Assembly (NCBI GenBank): GCA_012845835.1
Contig: JABAKD010000012.1
Coordinates: 7,240,336 to 7,304,335, forward strand
Length of the DNA: 64,000 nt
Reading direction: 5' to 3'
Source: Undaria pinnatifida
Lineage: Eukaryota > Sar > Phaeophyceae > Laminariales > Alariaceae
Notes under the pieces: model-generated
What the model was told of the DNA's origin: nothing
The model's input: the letters and a program-made list of their open reading frames with translations, nothing else
Database searches by the model: none
Shown here: piece after piece, positions 11,461-23,200 of the stretch
Numbering within the stretch: the stretch's first letter is position 1
Layout: the number at the start of each line of letters is the position of its first letter
Program-made: the position numbers and the translations under genes

Positions 11461-11960
11461 GGGGGGAGGGGACTTGGCCCTTGCGGTTGGAAGTGGCAAG
11501 CTCATGGGTGGGAGAGGTAGTGTTTTTGGGGAGGGGGTGAAGAGGGCAGGGTCACAGAGAGAGCAAGACGGCGGGGACTCTTTTTTTGCCACGACCGATG
11601 CCAGTAATACCGCACAGCCTTCTGCGCGTTGAAACATACGCGTAGCAGTTACAAACCAGCCATTTTTATGGATAGCGGGTTGTCGTTCGATGCCTCTTCG
11701 GAAGCGCATGGGGGGGAGGACTTGGACCGTGCGGTTGGAAGTGGCGGGCTCAAGGGTGGGAGCGGTAGTGTTTTGCGGGAGGGGATGAAGAGGGCAGGGC
11801 CACAGAGAGAGCGAGACGGCGGGGACTCTTTCCTTGCCACGGCCGATAGCATCAGGCAGCAACACCGCACAGCCTTCTGCGCGTCGAAACATACGCGCAG
11901 CAGTTACAAAGCAGCCATTTATTATGTGGACACGGATTGTCGTTCGATGCTTCTTCGGAA
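11461..11960. repeat. ~248-bp tandem duplication
   Basis: Two copies (11461-11707 and 11708-11960) share 'gcggttggaagtggc', 'gagacggcggggactctt'-like and 'cgcacagccttctgcgcgt'. A partial third copy lies near 12825-12915. The long open frames on both strands here are artefacts of the GC-rich duplicated unit. Confidence 0.85.
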
Positions 11961-13129
11961 GTGTAGGTCTAATCTTCGAGCGTGCGCGCTGGAGAACAGT
12001 GAAAGCTATGATATTGTGCTCCGTCCGAGAGAATTGCCACGTACGTGGTGATTGTGTGGTCTCGCAGGTATGGTGCCACATAGCCAACGTACTTCGAAGT
12101 AGTACCCCGACGGTCCTCGTGTCCGTCAATAATGATTCCTCAGCTGTGGTACTGGTATCATCTATCCCAGGGTAGGTGTGTTAAGAGATCTTCTGGGGTC
12201 TCGGCACGGAAAACCCAAAACATGTGTCCGTTCGAGATTACATACTACTACTGATGGGTACCAGATAATAAGCACTCTGCCAAGTCTAAAGCCAAACTAC
12301 TAGTAAGCATTGTAAGCAAATCACGACGAAGATGCTATTATATTATTGACGGCGGTGAGGTGGTGTGTTGCAACAACAACACATACAGGACGCTCGGAAT
12401 TAGTCCATGACCCCACGTGTACGTCCTTCCTGTGTAGCTTTGAGTGTCCGGCGTCCACCGTTGTTGCGGTCGTTTTGTGCGGACCTTTTCAGCACGTTTT
12501 TTTTACCAGCGACGAGTGGCCGGTCAGTATCCCTCGTGGGCGGTTGCGCCCAGCAATCATCATCATCATCATCACCATCAATCATCATCATCATCATCAT
12601 CTTCTTCTTCTAGCACTAATTTTGTCACAAAGCTGCGCGCTTGAATGTAAGCATGAGTGAATGTACATAATAATGTTTGTATCTAGGCCGACTCTTTATT
12701 AAGTATACAGTATGTATGTGTGTACGTACCAGAAATAATGTTGGCGACATGTGGGCGGTGGTTCTTCGGGCTGTACACAAAACGCCTGGTAGTACCGACA
12801 GCTATAGACTAGACTATAGGTCTATAGGGGGGAGGACGTGGCGCCTGCGGCTGGAGGTGGCAGGGTCAGGAGAACAGGGAGGTACATCTCGTCTAGTATT
12901 CGTAGTTTTTGGTTGTCGAAAACATCGTTTCACGCTTTCATCTGGATGTGTTCTTTCATCATGTTTAGTCTATGGTTTTTGACACTCACGCTACATTGTC
13001 TGATGGCAAATGAAACATTAATATTAGCGTAGTGCCATACTAGCGCTATGTAACAAAAAGTAATATGCATACCAAACGGTCCCTACATTTACGTCCAGAG
13101 TGGTATAATGGCATGGCATAACGCAGCAC

Positions 13130-13320
13130 TGCAGTGGTCCCTCTAGAGTGCCGGGGCATGTGCCAGCCTGCAATACCGGCACTACAGCGGCAACGGGCAC
13201 TACTCCGCACACCGCCACCACTGCTGTTGTTTTCCCATGTGTGCCAAGCAATATCCCAGGCACTACAAAGGGCAATCAGCACTACTCAACCGGCACTTTA
13301 AAGAGACCACCGCTACTGCA
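13130..13320. mobile_element. M2 MITE
   Basis: 191-bp element with terminal inverted repeats: left GCAGTGGTCCCTCTAGAGTG, right ...CACTTTAAAGAGACCACCGC. The inside is rich in 'ggcactac' motifs. Other copies are at 35641-35825 and 44331-44536, with a decayed one near 2820. Confidence 0.75.
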
Positions 13321-14409
13321 CCACGGCTGCAGCTACGAGTGCGCATTGTGGAGGTGCATCGATACTTTCGCTAGTTCCCCCGCGGTTGTGTCTGCAGTTT
13401 TTTCCACCAGCCCACGTACGAAGTCTCTTTTCAAGAACGTATAACAACTAACGCGTATACCACATCTCTCTAGCAAGAGCACCGCACGTGATGACTGTCA
13501 CTCGAGAATCGTACATAACCCGTGGTTCGTACGGCTGGGGAAGTGGCTCGCTGCGGGGGGGGCATTTTTCGATGTCCTGACGGCGGCAACCAGCTCTAAC
13601 AAAAATAAAACGAACATTCAGATGTGTGCTCCACGCAGCAAACAAATGCACGCGGTAGAGACTACACAGTAGAAATATATGTGTCCCGTACTGTACATAC
13701 TGTATGGCGTTGTGTACAGAAACAGCGTATAAACGACAATATATTCAAGCGAAATTGACGATGAGTCTTGATCCTAGCTCTCGGCGATACATTGCGCCCT
13801 TCTTTCCATCTTTTCCACGAACAGTCTTGAGCAAGAAAAGTAAAACACACTTTCAAGACCTGGGGGCAGCTCCTGCAGGAACACCCTATCGACGCTCCGT
13901 ATAATTACATATACCACGTCAACCCCCCTTTGAAAGTGTCACGAAAGCACTCATCATCGGTCTATATATTACAGTAGTATACACACGCCATAACCCTCAC
14001 CTTGGAATAATAAGGTTCACAGGACGCAGCGCGTAAGGTTGAGATTATTCTCTGCCGTACATGGAAAAGTGCGCTTCATACCATCTTCGGCACGGATAAG
14101 TCTCCAGTCGCATTGACCAAAATGGCTACGCCGACCGAGACGGATACCCGGAGAGAGTCGCATTGGGAGCCACCACCACCACTCCATCCCGTACATACCA
14201 GATTTAAATTGATGGGGATAATGTCATAATCGTCTTTCGATTTCTCATAATAGCCACTATTGATAGCGTATAGTCTAATGCCAACCGTGGCTCGCGTAGC
14301 CCTCGAAGCAAGATGCGTGCGAAAACTTCGATCGTTTTGTGGCGTTGAAATATCAAAATAGTTCGGCGATTCTTGCAGTTGCAAGCTGCGTGTGATACAT
14401 CCATCGATT

Positions 14410-15030
14410 CGTAGCGTGCTCACAGATCTTCGTCGTTGGACACGCAATTCGACCTCCAAGGCCCATCACACCTGACGCGCATCTTCGCCGAGGCCAACCC
14501 ACTGCCCCCGTCCTGCCCTGCCACAACGAGACGTCCCTCGCAATCTACCAGCGGTACCGACGACGACAACAACCTCAGCTGTGAGACGGAGGATTTGACT
14601 GAAACTAATATTTGCAACGTGTGATACTTCGATGGTTTAGTAGCTTTCTTAAAGATCGTCGGCGTTGTTGGCAGGAAATTAGACCTCCACGGCCTATCAG
14701 ACGTGACGCGCAGCTTCTCCGAAGACAACCCACTGCCTCCCTCTCGCCCCCTCCACAAAAACAGCCGTCTCTCAGAAATCTACCAGCGTTGCCGGCGACG
14801 ACAACAACCTTAGCTGTGACATTGAGGATTTAATCGAAACTCATAAAATGCAAGCTGCGTGCAATGCTTCGATAGTTTCGTAGCGTTTTCAAAGATCCGC
14901 GTTGAACATGCACTTTGACCTCCACGGCCCATCAGGCGTGACTCACAACTTCTTCGAGGACAACCCCGCCACAGCAGGCCGTCCCTCGCAATCCCCCTGC
15001 ATTGGCGACGGCGACGACGACAACCCATCG
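14410..15030. repeat. ~235-bp tandem array, three units
   Basis: Landmarks 'gacctccacggccyatcag' (about 14450, 14684, 14918) and 'gcaagctgcgtg'-type R2 segments recur every 228-242 bp. Each unit joins an R2 core to a 'cctcgcaatctaccagcg' segment. The array lies downstream of the F-box gene. Confidence 0.8.
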
Positions 15031-15194
15031 TGAACACCCGAGGGCGACCCGTAGAGTAGCACGCTCCCTGTTACCGCGCCCATCAGTACCGCACGCGTTG
15101 TCTCACACGGCACATGAGTTGCACCGTGCGCCTTAATGCAGCAGATGGAGACCAGATACCGCTTTGATGCAAGTCGAGTCGCCGCAAACACTGT

Positions 15195-18100
15195 CTAGCC
15201 CGTGTCGATGACCTCGACAAAGTCGATCGTGAGCACCTCGAGGTTGGGAACCACCGCGCCTAGGGTTGCCATACCGTCCTCTACGTCTGCGCTCTGGCCG
15301 CGTGTTGTCACCAGCCACAGCTTACGCAGAGAGTCTCCCGCCGCGGCGAGCGTCACGAGAAAATTGTCGTTTAAGCGGCAGGTGTAGTTGTTCCTCGCTG
15401 TAGCACTGTCGCTATCGATCGTTGTGTGGCCGTATGGGCGGCTGAAATCCACCGTGCGCGTCCTTAAGCTCTCCAAAGAAACGACGGAGACGAGCTTCGC
15501 TAAGCCCTGAGCCAATTCGAGGCTGTTGTGGGACTTCTAAAGCGTCTCCGACACCTCGTTTATCACGGACAAAAAAATACGACCACGCCAAATCCGTTGC
15601 GGAGCAAGAAACACAAGCAGAAATACTTCAGCTAGTTGAAGGTTGAAAGTTGCGTCCGCGGCTGTCGTGACACTTCTGCTGGCTAGAAAAATACGACCAC
15701 GCGACCAGAGGTGGGGGGAATAGCATGGATGACACCGAACACGTCTTGTCATATAGTAGTGCTACTACATATACGGGGTGTGGACGACACATAACATATC
15801 CTGCTACATATGCCGTAGTGTTGCCAGGTACACGGGTATGTACATATCCCGTGCCAGAGACGCAGGCAGCCAAAATCCACTCCGGCTATCTGGGCTGTTG
15901 CAGCACGGGACGTAGGGAGCATTGCGTAGCAAAACAGGCAACCGTCTTTGTGCTGCTAGCCGCCTTTACAAGCGCCCCAGGAGTAAAAGGAACCATGTTG
16001 CTGGGAGTTCCCCACTGAAGGTGGCTCTACACGGTTCAATCAACGCTTGACTCCTTTCTGGCAGACTTAGATGTGCTATGTGCACACGTAGACGAGTAAG
16101 CACCCTGCTGTATATCAGGTAATAATATGCATATAATTTCGACGGAACGTACGGTATTTACGTATTTACTGTATCTTACATTCGACCGGTAGTACTGTGA
16201 CTGATAGCTGACACGTTTCATGGTACTATTAAGTAGGTATCTCTGGGTAGACTTATCCATCTTCTACATGATCTGGAACTATGAAACAACATGTGCGTTA
16301 CGTAGAGAAAAACAGCTTTGATCATGTGTGACACACCGGGCATACACAAAATATGACCACCAGTTCGCTCTTACCCCGGGAGGCCTTTGAGCCCTGGCAT
16401 ATTGACCCCTATGTGGTGGAAACTAAGCTCTGAGCTCCGCGCGCGAGAGAAACCGACGGCGGGACTAGAATCGACGTGGGTCAGCAGTCCCGCCGTCGCT
16501 ATGCTCCCCTGTTACATCGAGTCGTTGAGAGTTAGCCGCCAAAAAACTCGGTGAGGATTCCTGGATTTGACGTGCCTGGGCAAGTTCAGCATGTCCTACC
16601 ACCCAGTGCTGGCTCCCGTGGAGGATTGGGGGGTGTCCGTCGCGCGAACGAGGGCGCACAGGTTGAGGTGCGCTGCAAGCGGCAGGCCAGGTACTGAAGG
16701 AGGCCCGGGAGGACAAGGAGGTGAACGATAAATAGAGGTCAGGAAAAGGACAGGAGGGCGGCGGAACCGCTTGGTAAGACAATAGAGATACCGTACAGGG
16801 TATTATTAAGAGGTATTTTTCGGCATTCGATGACCAGGGGAGGACATAAAAGGGAATAACCAGCGCCCCCTTTTATCAGTTCCGTGCAGTTGAAACCCGA
16901 GAAGGTCGGCAAACCCCCGATACCATAACAACTAGAAACGCGCGACGACAAAGGAGCTGAAACTTCTTGAGCGTTAGTAAGACGCTGCAACACGCGAACG
17001 TTTTGCGTCGTGCGATGGACGGATCGGGGAGTCCCAACAGTAGAAATTCGGGTGGGTTCACGCATGAATAGGAGCGAATTACCTAAAAGAGGCACGAATC
17101 AACAAACAAGAAAACCAATACACAAACTAACAAGCAAGCAAGCAAGCAAGCAAGCAAACAAACAAACAAACAAACAAACAAACAAACAAACAAACGAACA
17201 AACAAACAAACAAACGAACAAACAATCAAAAACAAACAAACACAAACAAACAAACACAAACAAGCGAATACAAATAAACAAACACAAACAAACAAACACC
17301 TAAACATGCCATGGTTGACGCGTGCTACGATAGAGGTCGTAGCACTTTTCGTCTGAGAAACGTTTTGTGAATGACTTAAGACACTCCTTGACCCAAAATC
17401 GTCGGAAATTAAACATTTTTTTTGTTTGCATGATTCTCGTTGTGCACCTAAGCCATGGGATTTTTCATCCGGTTGCAGTTTTAATTTTCTCCAAAGCAGT
17501 TTTTGGCAGAGGCCTTAAGCTCCCAAATTGACGAAGCCCCAGAAAAAACGCCTGTTTTTGGAACACCGGTCCGGGGGACGTCTTTCTCTGGCCACGCCCT
17601 TTGAAGGAATTGCGGTCCATCGTTTTGTTCCATCGTTTAGGTGCATACGAAGTAGAATTCGCCACCACGGTGAAGGTTTCCAACATCGAACACACCTATC
17701 TGACATCTAATGAACAGTGTAGAAAATATTTCCCCCTCAAAACGGGTGTTGTAGTTTCAATACGCAGACCAATTCAATGATAAGATGCAAACGCATCACT
17801 CTGTTGACCCTGGTACTACTACAGTTACCAGTAGCTAGGCATATTACTAAAGGGGAGACACCGAGCTAATCTTTCATGAGGACAAATACACAACCCGTAA
17901 CACTTGCGAGATCGGAGCATCACAAACAGCTTGCACAGATATGTTTCGACGAAGTTCTCGATCTCAAAGCTGTAGGGCATTAATACTTATTTTAAAACAT
18001 GATATCATACGTACAGCTGCCACCATGGGTCCCATGATCCATGAAGGGAACTGCTACCATGGGGTTAGCTATACACACCATAGTCTACACATGTGAGCAT

Positions 18101-18454
18101 ACGCATGTACTCGTAGTTGGGTGGAAATGTCAGGTTTACGTGAAGAACACTCACATACAGCATTTTCCCATGTCCGACGGGTTGACCAGATTTTCAGGAG
18201 TTGAATAAATACGAACTAAATCTCAAATATCGAATTCCGCCATTGTGCCACCAGGCCTTGCAAGTGCAGGTGGTCCCTGGAGCGTGCTGCTGGTCCAAGA
18301 AGCTGATAACATTCGCGAACAGCTCGGGCGAGAGCAGAGATTCCTTCTTATGCTTCTTGCTGTCGTTGCCGCCGAACACGAGCGGGGGCTCGCCGGCGCT
18401 GTCGTTGGCCGTTATCGCCGCAGCAGTGATGGAGAATGTTTCGTCCACGGTCAT
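15195..18454 (-). CDS. F-box / leucine-rich-repeat protein (2-exon model, 189 aa)
   Basis: Exons 18454-18213 and 15522-15195 (phase 2 junction; 570 bases in total; stop TAG). Residues about 40-71 form an F-box: LLSPELFANVISFLDQQHAP followed by TCKAWWHNG. The second exon reads as leucine-rich helices (SLRKLWLVTTRG, VPNLEVLTIDFVEVIDTG). F-box proteins bind SKP1 through the F-box and present substrates to SCF ubiquitin ligases through the repeats; that role is family knowledge. I chose the ATG at 18454, because the earlier open frame has no ATG nearby. The donor TTC|GTATTT is weak, and the 2.7-kb intron (with an M1 copy and an AAAC microsatellite) could hide further short LRR exons, so the join is less certain than the F-box itself. 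Divergent from the plastid-protein gene. Confidence 0.58.
17100..17300. repeat. (AAAC)n microsatellite
   Basis: About 200 bp of caaacaaacaa with interruptions (AAGC, AACG), ending 17 bp before an M1 element. It lies inside the F-box gene intron. Confidence 0.95.
17317..17545 (+). mobile_element. M1 MITE, 3'-truncated
   Basis: The 5' inverted repeat GACGCGTGCTACGATAGAGG and the internal 'cttgacccaaaatcgtcgg' and 'gaggccttaagctcccaaat' blocks are present. The right inverted repeat is missing. Confidence 0.75.
17910..17972 (-). repeat. R2 dispersed repeat copy
   Basis: 'gatcggagcatcacaaacag' through 'cgatctcaaagctg', the reverse orientation of the R2 core. Confidence 0.6.
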
Positions 18455-20229
18455 CTCCCAACTACTGCTGTCCACGGACGCGAAGGCACGTTTGAGACAG
18501 ACGTGCTGCGGTCCTCCGTGGTTGGCGGCGGGCGGAAGGAAGCCGCGGGGGTAGTGCGCTAGGGACTGAGAGTTGCCGTTCGAAAGAGCGACTGCTGCAT
18601 CTATGCGTGGACAGAGGCGGGACAGAGGGTTGGGGTACGGTCGTGGTCCTGCGTTATTGATAGTGCGCTTTTTTTTAATGCGGGACCCTAGTGTAGTTTA
18701 GTGTGGTGACAATGGCTTATTTGTCGCGACATGGTAGTTAGTGGGACCGCGTTGGTGCGGTGCTTTTAGCGCGGGCCTCCAATTTAGTGCGGTAAACATC
18801 GCTTGCTGTCGCGATATGGTCCTACGTTTGATACTAGCGCGAAGGCACTCTTGAGGCAGACATGCTGCCGCCCTCCAGTTGTTGGCCTTGGGCGGAAGGA
18901 GGCCGCGGGAAAAGTGCGTCAGGGACCGAGCGTTGCCTACTCCCATCTATGGGGGGAGGCGGGGGGAGGGGTTGGGGTCCAGTCGTGGTCCCACGTCAGT
19001 GCGGTACCCGTTACGTAGCCCATCATTATTATTAATAGTGCGGGGCTCTAGTTCAGTGCCGTGAAAATCGCTTGTTGTCGCGACCTCGTTGTACAGGCCA
19101 TGGATACCTACTTGTACCGCTGTACCTCGGGATAGTTCGGGGTCCCACTTTAGTGCGGGTAAAGGTACCGTATAATAGTGTCATTTGGCAAGACACCGCG
19201 TGGTACCTCGTAGAGTGTTATTAGTCACTGGTAGTGTGGAATAATGAAAAATGTGCGATGTCAAGTGGAAGAGCGGAGTTTTTCCCGCATTAAAACCAAC
19301 CACAGTAGCAGTAGACTAGTGTCAGCCAAAAGGCATACACGCTGCCTCCTGACATGTTTGCGTACCGCCGCGCATCACTCAGATCGCGGAGGGCGGGGGT
19401 ACGGTGAGGGTGTGTGTGATGTGGGTACAGACAAAACTACCGATACTGCTACCAGGTACCAGGTACTTGGTATAATTACTGCTGCACTCGTATGATGAAC
19501 GACGGAGAAGAGCTCAAATAATTTGAATTCCAACTTGTTCTCAGTAAGGGGAAAAGCGGAGATTTACCAGGTACCTCTCATGATGACGTGATATTGACCA
19601 AGGAGTGTGGATAGCTTACCCTGGACGCTGGAGCAAGCTGGAGCAGGCTCGGTAGTAGTCGTGCGCCTCCTCAAGGCTTTCGTGGGCAACCGTTTCCCTT
19701 ACCATGTTACCAATTCTCGTCTGCTCATCGACTCCGTTGGCCATGAGATATCGCAGCCCTGGCCACCTTCCGCGTATCTTCGCATTCTGTGCAGTCCGAG
19801 GCCGAGATCTACGTAAATAGTTGTTTTCCCTCGTTAGTGCGGTACCCTTTAGTACTTAGTTTCTGTTTAGTGCGGTAAAAATGGCTTGTAACAACTTAAA
19901 TATATGCGGTTCAGAGAGAGGATAGTTTGTTGACCCACTTTAGTGCGGGTATGGTATTCTGGCAGGGCGCTGTACTGTACGAGGGTATATCGGGAGTTCC
20001 ACCAAAAATGATATGGCGTGTTCGACCACTCTTCCTCTTCGCCCTTCGCCCACTCTTCGCGCTCTTCGGCGACGCGTAGCTGCCTAGCAGCTAGCCAGCA
20101 GACATCGACTCTTCTGCCCCCCTGCGGCAGCCTGTGGCACCTAGAACGCAGAGAACCAACTGTGATACCTCCCGTAACCTCATGTCGCGTGATGCATGTG
20201 TTCGATGGGCTGAGGCAAGAGCTTCTGAC
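18455..20229. other. Intergenic between divergent F-box and plastid-protein genes
   Basis: Contains a duplicated ~120-bp block (18478-18600 and 18838-18960, sharing 'gggcggaagga' and 'gaggcagacatgctgc'-like text) that begins at the 5' end of the F-box exon. It also contains at least four copies of a 'tttagtgcggtaaaaatcg' motif (about 18695, 18781, 19050, 19864), each followed by 'gcttgttgtcgcgac'-like sequence. No exon seen. Promoters of both genes should lie here, but I could not identify elements. Confidence 0.55.
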
Positions 20230-23200
20230 ATGATCCCCAGGGCTAGACCCTGCGCTGCATGTAGAACAGGAACAGCAGCAGCGGCGATGCTCGTGCTAGC
20301 AGCAAGAGGAGCAGCTGGTTTTCAGGCGATACCTGCTACCCCTTGGACCAGTCGCAGCAGTCATACGGTTGCTCGTGAAGCTGCTGTCGCGCAGCGTTCT
20401 TTGGGAGCCTCAAGGATTCCCTGCGCCAGATATCGATGGATGTTGAACAGGTGTGATTGAGTTTGAGTACTCATGTTACATGAGGTATGAGGTATCGTCT
20501 ACCTGGTATGATACTAATCATACGAGATGGCCGATGTAACCCCACGAGACATGGACACCCATTGGACACATGATGCTCGCCGTTCGCCGTCATACCAGTA
20601 CCTAGTAGGCCATAGCATAGGTGTAATTGTATCAGCGTACTCGTAGCAGCAGAAGCGGGAGCAACGATAATCCGATAAGGCACATGTACGAGTATACCAG
20701 TATACCGGATACAAGAGTTTGTAGGAGTGTGGACGGTGTACAAGTAGTCCTATTTTACCAAGTAGTGCTACTTTGTACAGGTGGTATTATAGGGTCCTTA
20801 CGTTTTTGTCCCATACATACGTACGAAGCCGGTCTCAGTGTACCGGTACCGGTATCAGGTACCTGGTATCTCTGTAGACTACGTTTGCTTTCTATTGGCA
20901 ATATGGGTGGAAGTGTTGAAGTGTATGGCTCGTCGACACGTTAGTACCAGTTTGAAACATGTTGGAATGGGTCTTCGACTCTCATAGGTCAAGAACTACT
21001 CGGGGGGATGCGCGATACGCAGCAGTGGTTCAAAACGTCAAAACATTAAACCTGCTGTACGAGCCGTTACCGTGACTCCACGATAATAATGGAACGCTAC
21101 GAGTATCGCACATCCATCGCCCACGCCCGCCCATCCATGCTGGAGAAGGAGAAATACTACGCCGTAGAGGCGTTTTCTGGTTACCCTTTTGTTATGGAGC
21201 TGGGTACCCGATATAGCGCCCCTCGGAACAGGCCAGTGTTACCGCTCTTACCTCCGTGCCACTCTTATCTACGATCGGGTGTCACATCATGAGTTGTGGG
21301 TATGGGCAGCACAAGGCGTGACAAGCCGATATTTTTCCCGCTCTTAAGCCTTTTAGCACCGCACTGCCGATATCGGGACAAACCACCTCCCTTTAAAAAA
21401 ACTCACCCACATACTTCAAAATAGTATATTACAAGTACCAACAACGCCAAAAACGCAGCTTGCAAAGATGAGTATTGACCCGAAATTGGTCGAACTCACG
21501 GCTGACGTCCTTTTTTTTTTTTCAAAGAATACCACATCAACCATTATAGCGGAGAAGAACAATATATATATGTATTTATAACAAAATAACAGGACCCCCC
21601 CATTAAGAAAAAACTCACCCACATAATATATTACAAGTACGAACAACGCAGCTTGCAAAGATGAGTATTGACCCGAAATTCGTCGAACTCACGGCTGACG
21701 TCCTTGAAATATTTTTATAAAATCACTTGGAGTTAGACTATGATAAAGTTTAGAGTTGGAAACGGGTTTTCTGTTGTGATGGGCGATCTTAAATCGGGTA
21801 CCCCAAACTATACTGTGAGTGTCGTCTGGTGGAGCTTTCTCGCCGGTCAGTATATAGCATTCCTCATTCGCTGTTTTTTCGAAAGGACAATACCTTACCT
21901 CCTCATTCGCCACTGCTGTGTTTGAGGGTCACTGACAGTGTACGATACGAATATACCTACCCCAGGCCCTTACCACAACCGAATAAACCAAGGACCCGCG
22001 GATCGGGTCGGGAGGCTTTGAGAATCTCGCGGGTCGAGTCTGTTCTGGTCAGGAAGTGTTCGAAATGTCACGGGTCGGGGCGGGTCGGGTCAGAAGGTGT
22101 TCACGTCCCACAAAAGGGTTGGGTCACCCTGGCCCTGGCCCGACCCGACCCGACCCGCGAGAAATGGCCCGACCCGTGAAAAGGCCTGGAGAATACAAGG
22201 AGAACATCCCATTAACCTGTGTGCTGAAGCTACTATTAAAAATACTGTACGTCGATCTCATGACATCTGTTTCGCGCGCTCCTCTGTTGGTGCCGTCGGC
22301 CGTGCGCCATGAGTTGCTCACTCCATCATGTGTCACGTTTATCTTTCCCCCTCTGCCCGCCCCCGCCCCCGTCTTTGTCATGTTTGTGTTGTGTGTGGTC
22401 TTCAGCAGCGAAACGGAGAATCGCGGGGCTGGCGAGGGTGAGGTGGGGAGTGGAAGCGCTGGGAGTGACGAGGAGAACAACTGGGGCATGGATGATAGCA
22501 TTGACGTCAACGCGGTACGCATCATACGAGTACATGCCAAGGATGGTAATACCCTAGGTACCGGTTATGAACCGGCCGAGCGAGTATCATTTGGTCCGGG
22601 TTATTGTGTATGTCTCCTACCCCCGGGGTAAAAACGACTCCCATTAATGGAAACCTCTAGAAAGTCACAAACAAGGGGGTGTTCGTTCTGTCCATGCCCT
22701 GAGATTTTGAACTAGGATTGAAAGCCCTTTTGCCCCGGAAATGAGTCGGTGGGATACAATGTCCTTTTTCCTTGCAAGCGCGGAACTATGCCTCGACCGT
22801 ATATACATGGTGTGTGTAGCTCTTTCGCGCTTGCGTTCGATCGAACACACGTGCTACAACCGGCGTATTAAGTTTCGGCCAGAGTAGTTATGATCGGCGA
22901 GGCTCTGCAAGCGAGGAACTATGATACCCAGTATCGCTGGAATCCCGTTCGTGTTTCTTCATTTTTTTCGTTATTTTTCGTTATTTTCGTAGTCCATGAG
23001 AATGTTCATCGGGTCGCTTTTTCGTGTTTCTCAAATGCAGTTTTTGGTGAGGTACAGAGCTCTCCAAGCGAGGAAAAGCCTCTGAAAAATCGGGTAACTC
23101 CCCTGCCGTAAGAATACATCCTAGGTCGTTGACCGCCGTCCCCGCCACCGTGTAAATCTTCCCTCCTGCTGCGTGTTTGTGTAACGGCATATCGTTCATT

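Larger units (their letters stand above)
10156..15194. other. Intergenic, repeat-rich
   Basis: No exon could be supported. The stretch contains a (GAGTAC)n run (10594-10618), an R2 copy, a tRNA-derived repeat (about 11341-11432), a ~248-bp tandem duplication (11461-11960), an (ATC)n run (about 12556-12610), an M2 element (13130-13320) and a three-unit ~235-bp tandem array (14410-15030). Short open frames at 13448-13904 were not convincing. Confidence 0.6.

Noticed and set aside
11428-12129. 233-codon minus-strand frame and matching plus frames
   Set aside because: Spans the two copies of the 248-bp tandem duplication. The open frames arise from duplicated GC-rich sequence.
16465-16782. Possible extra LRR exon of the F-box gene
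   Set aside because: It has a phase-compatible acceptor (CTTGCAG|CGCACC), but the product shows no leucine-rich pattern and no in-frame donor that restores the last exon.
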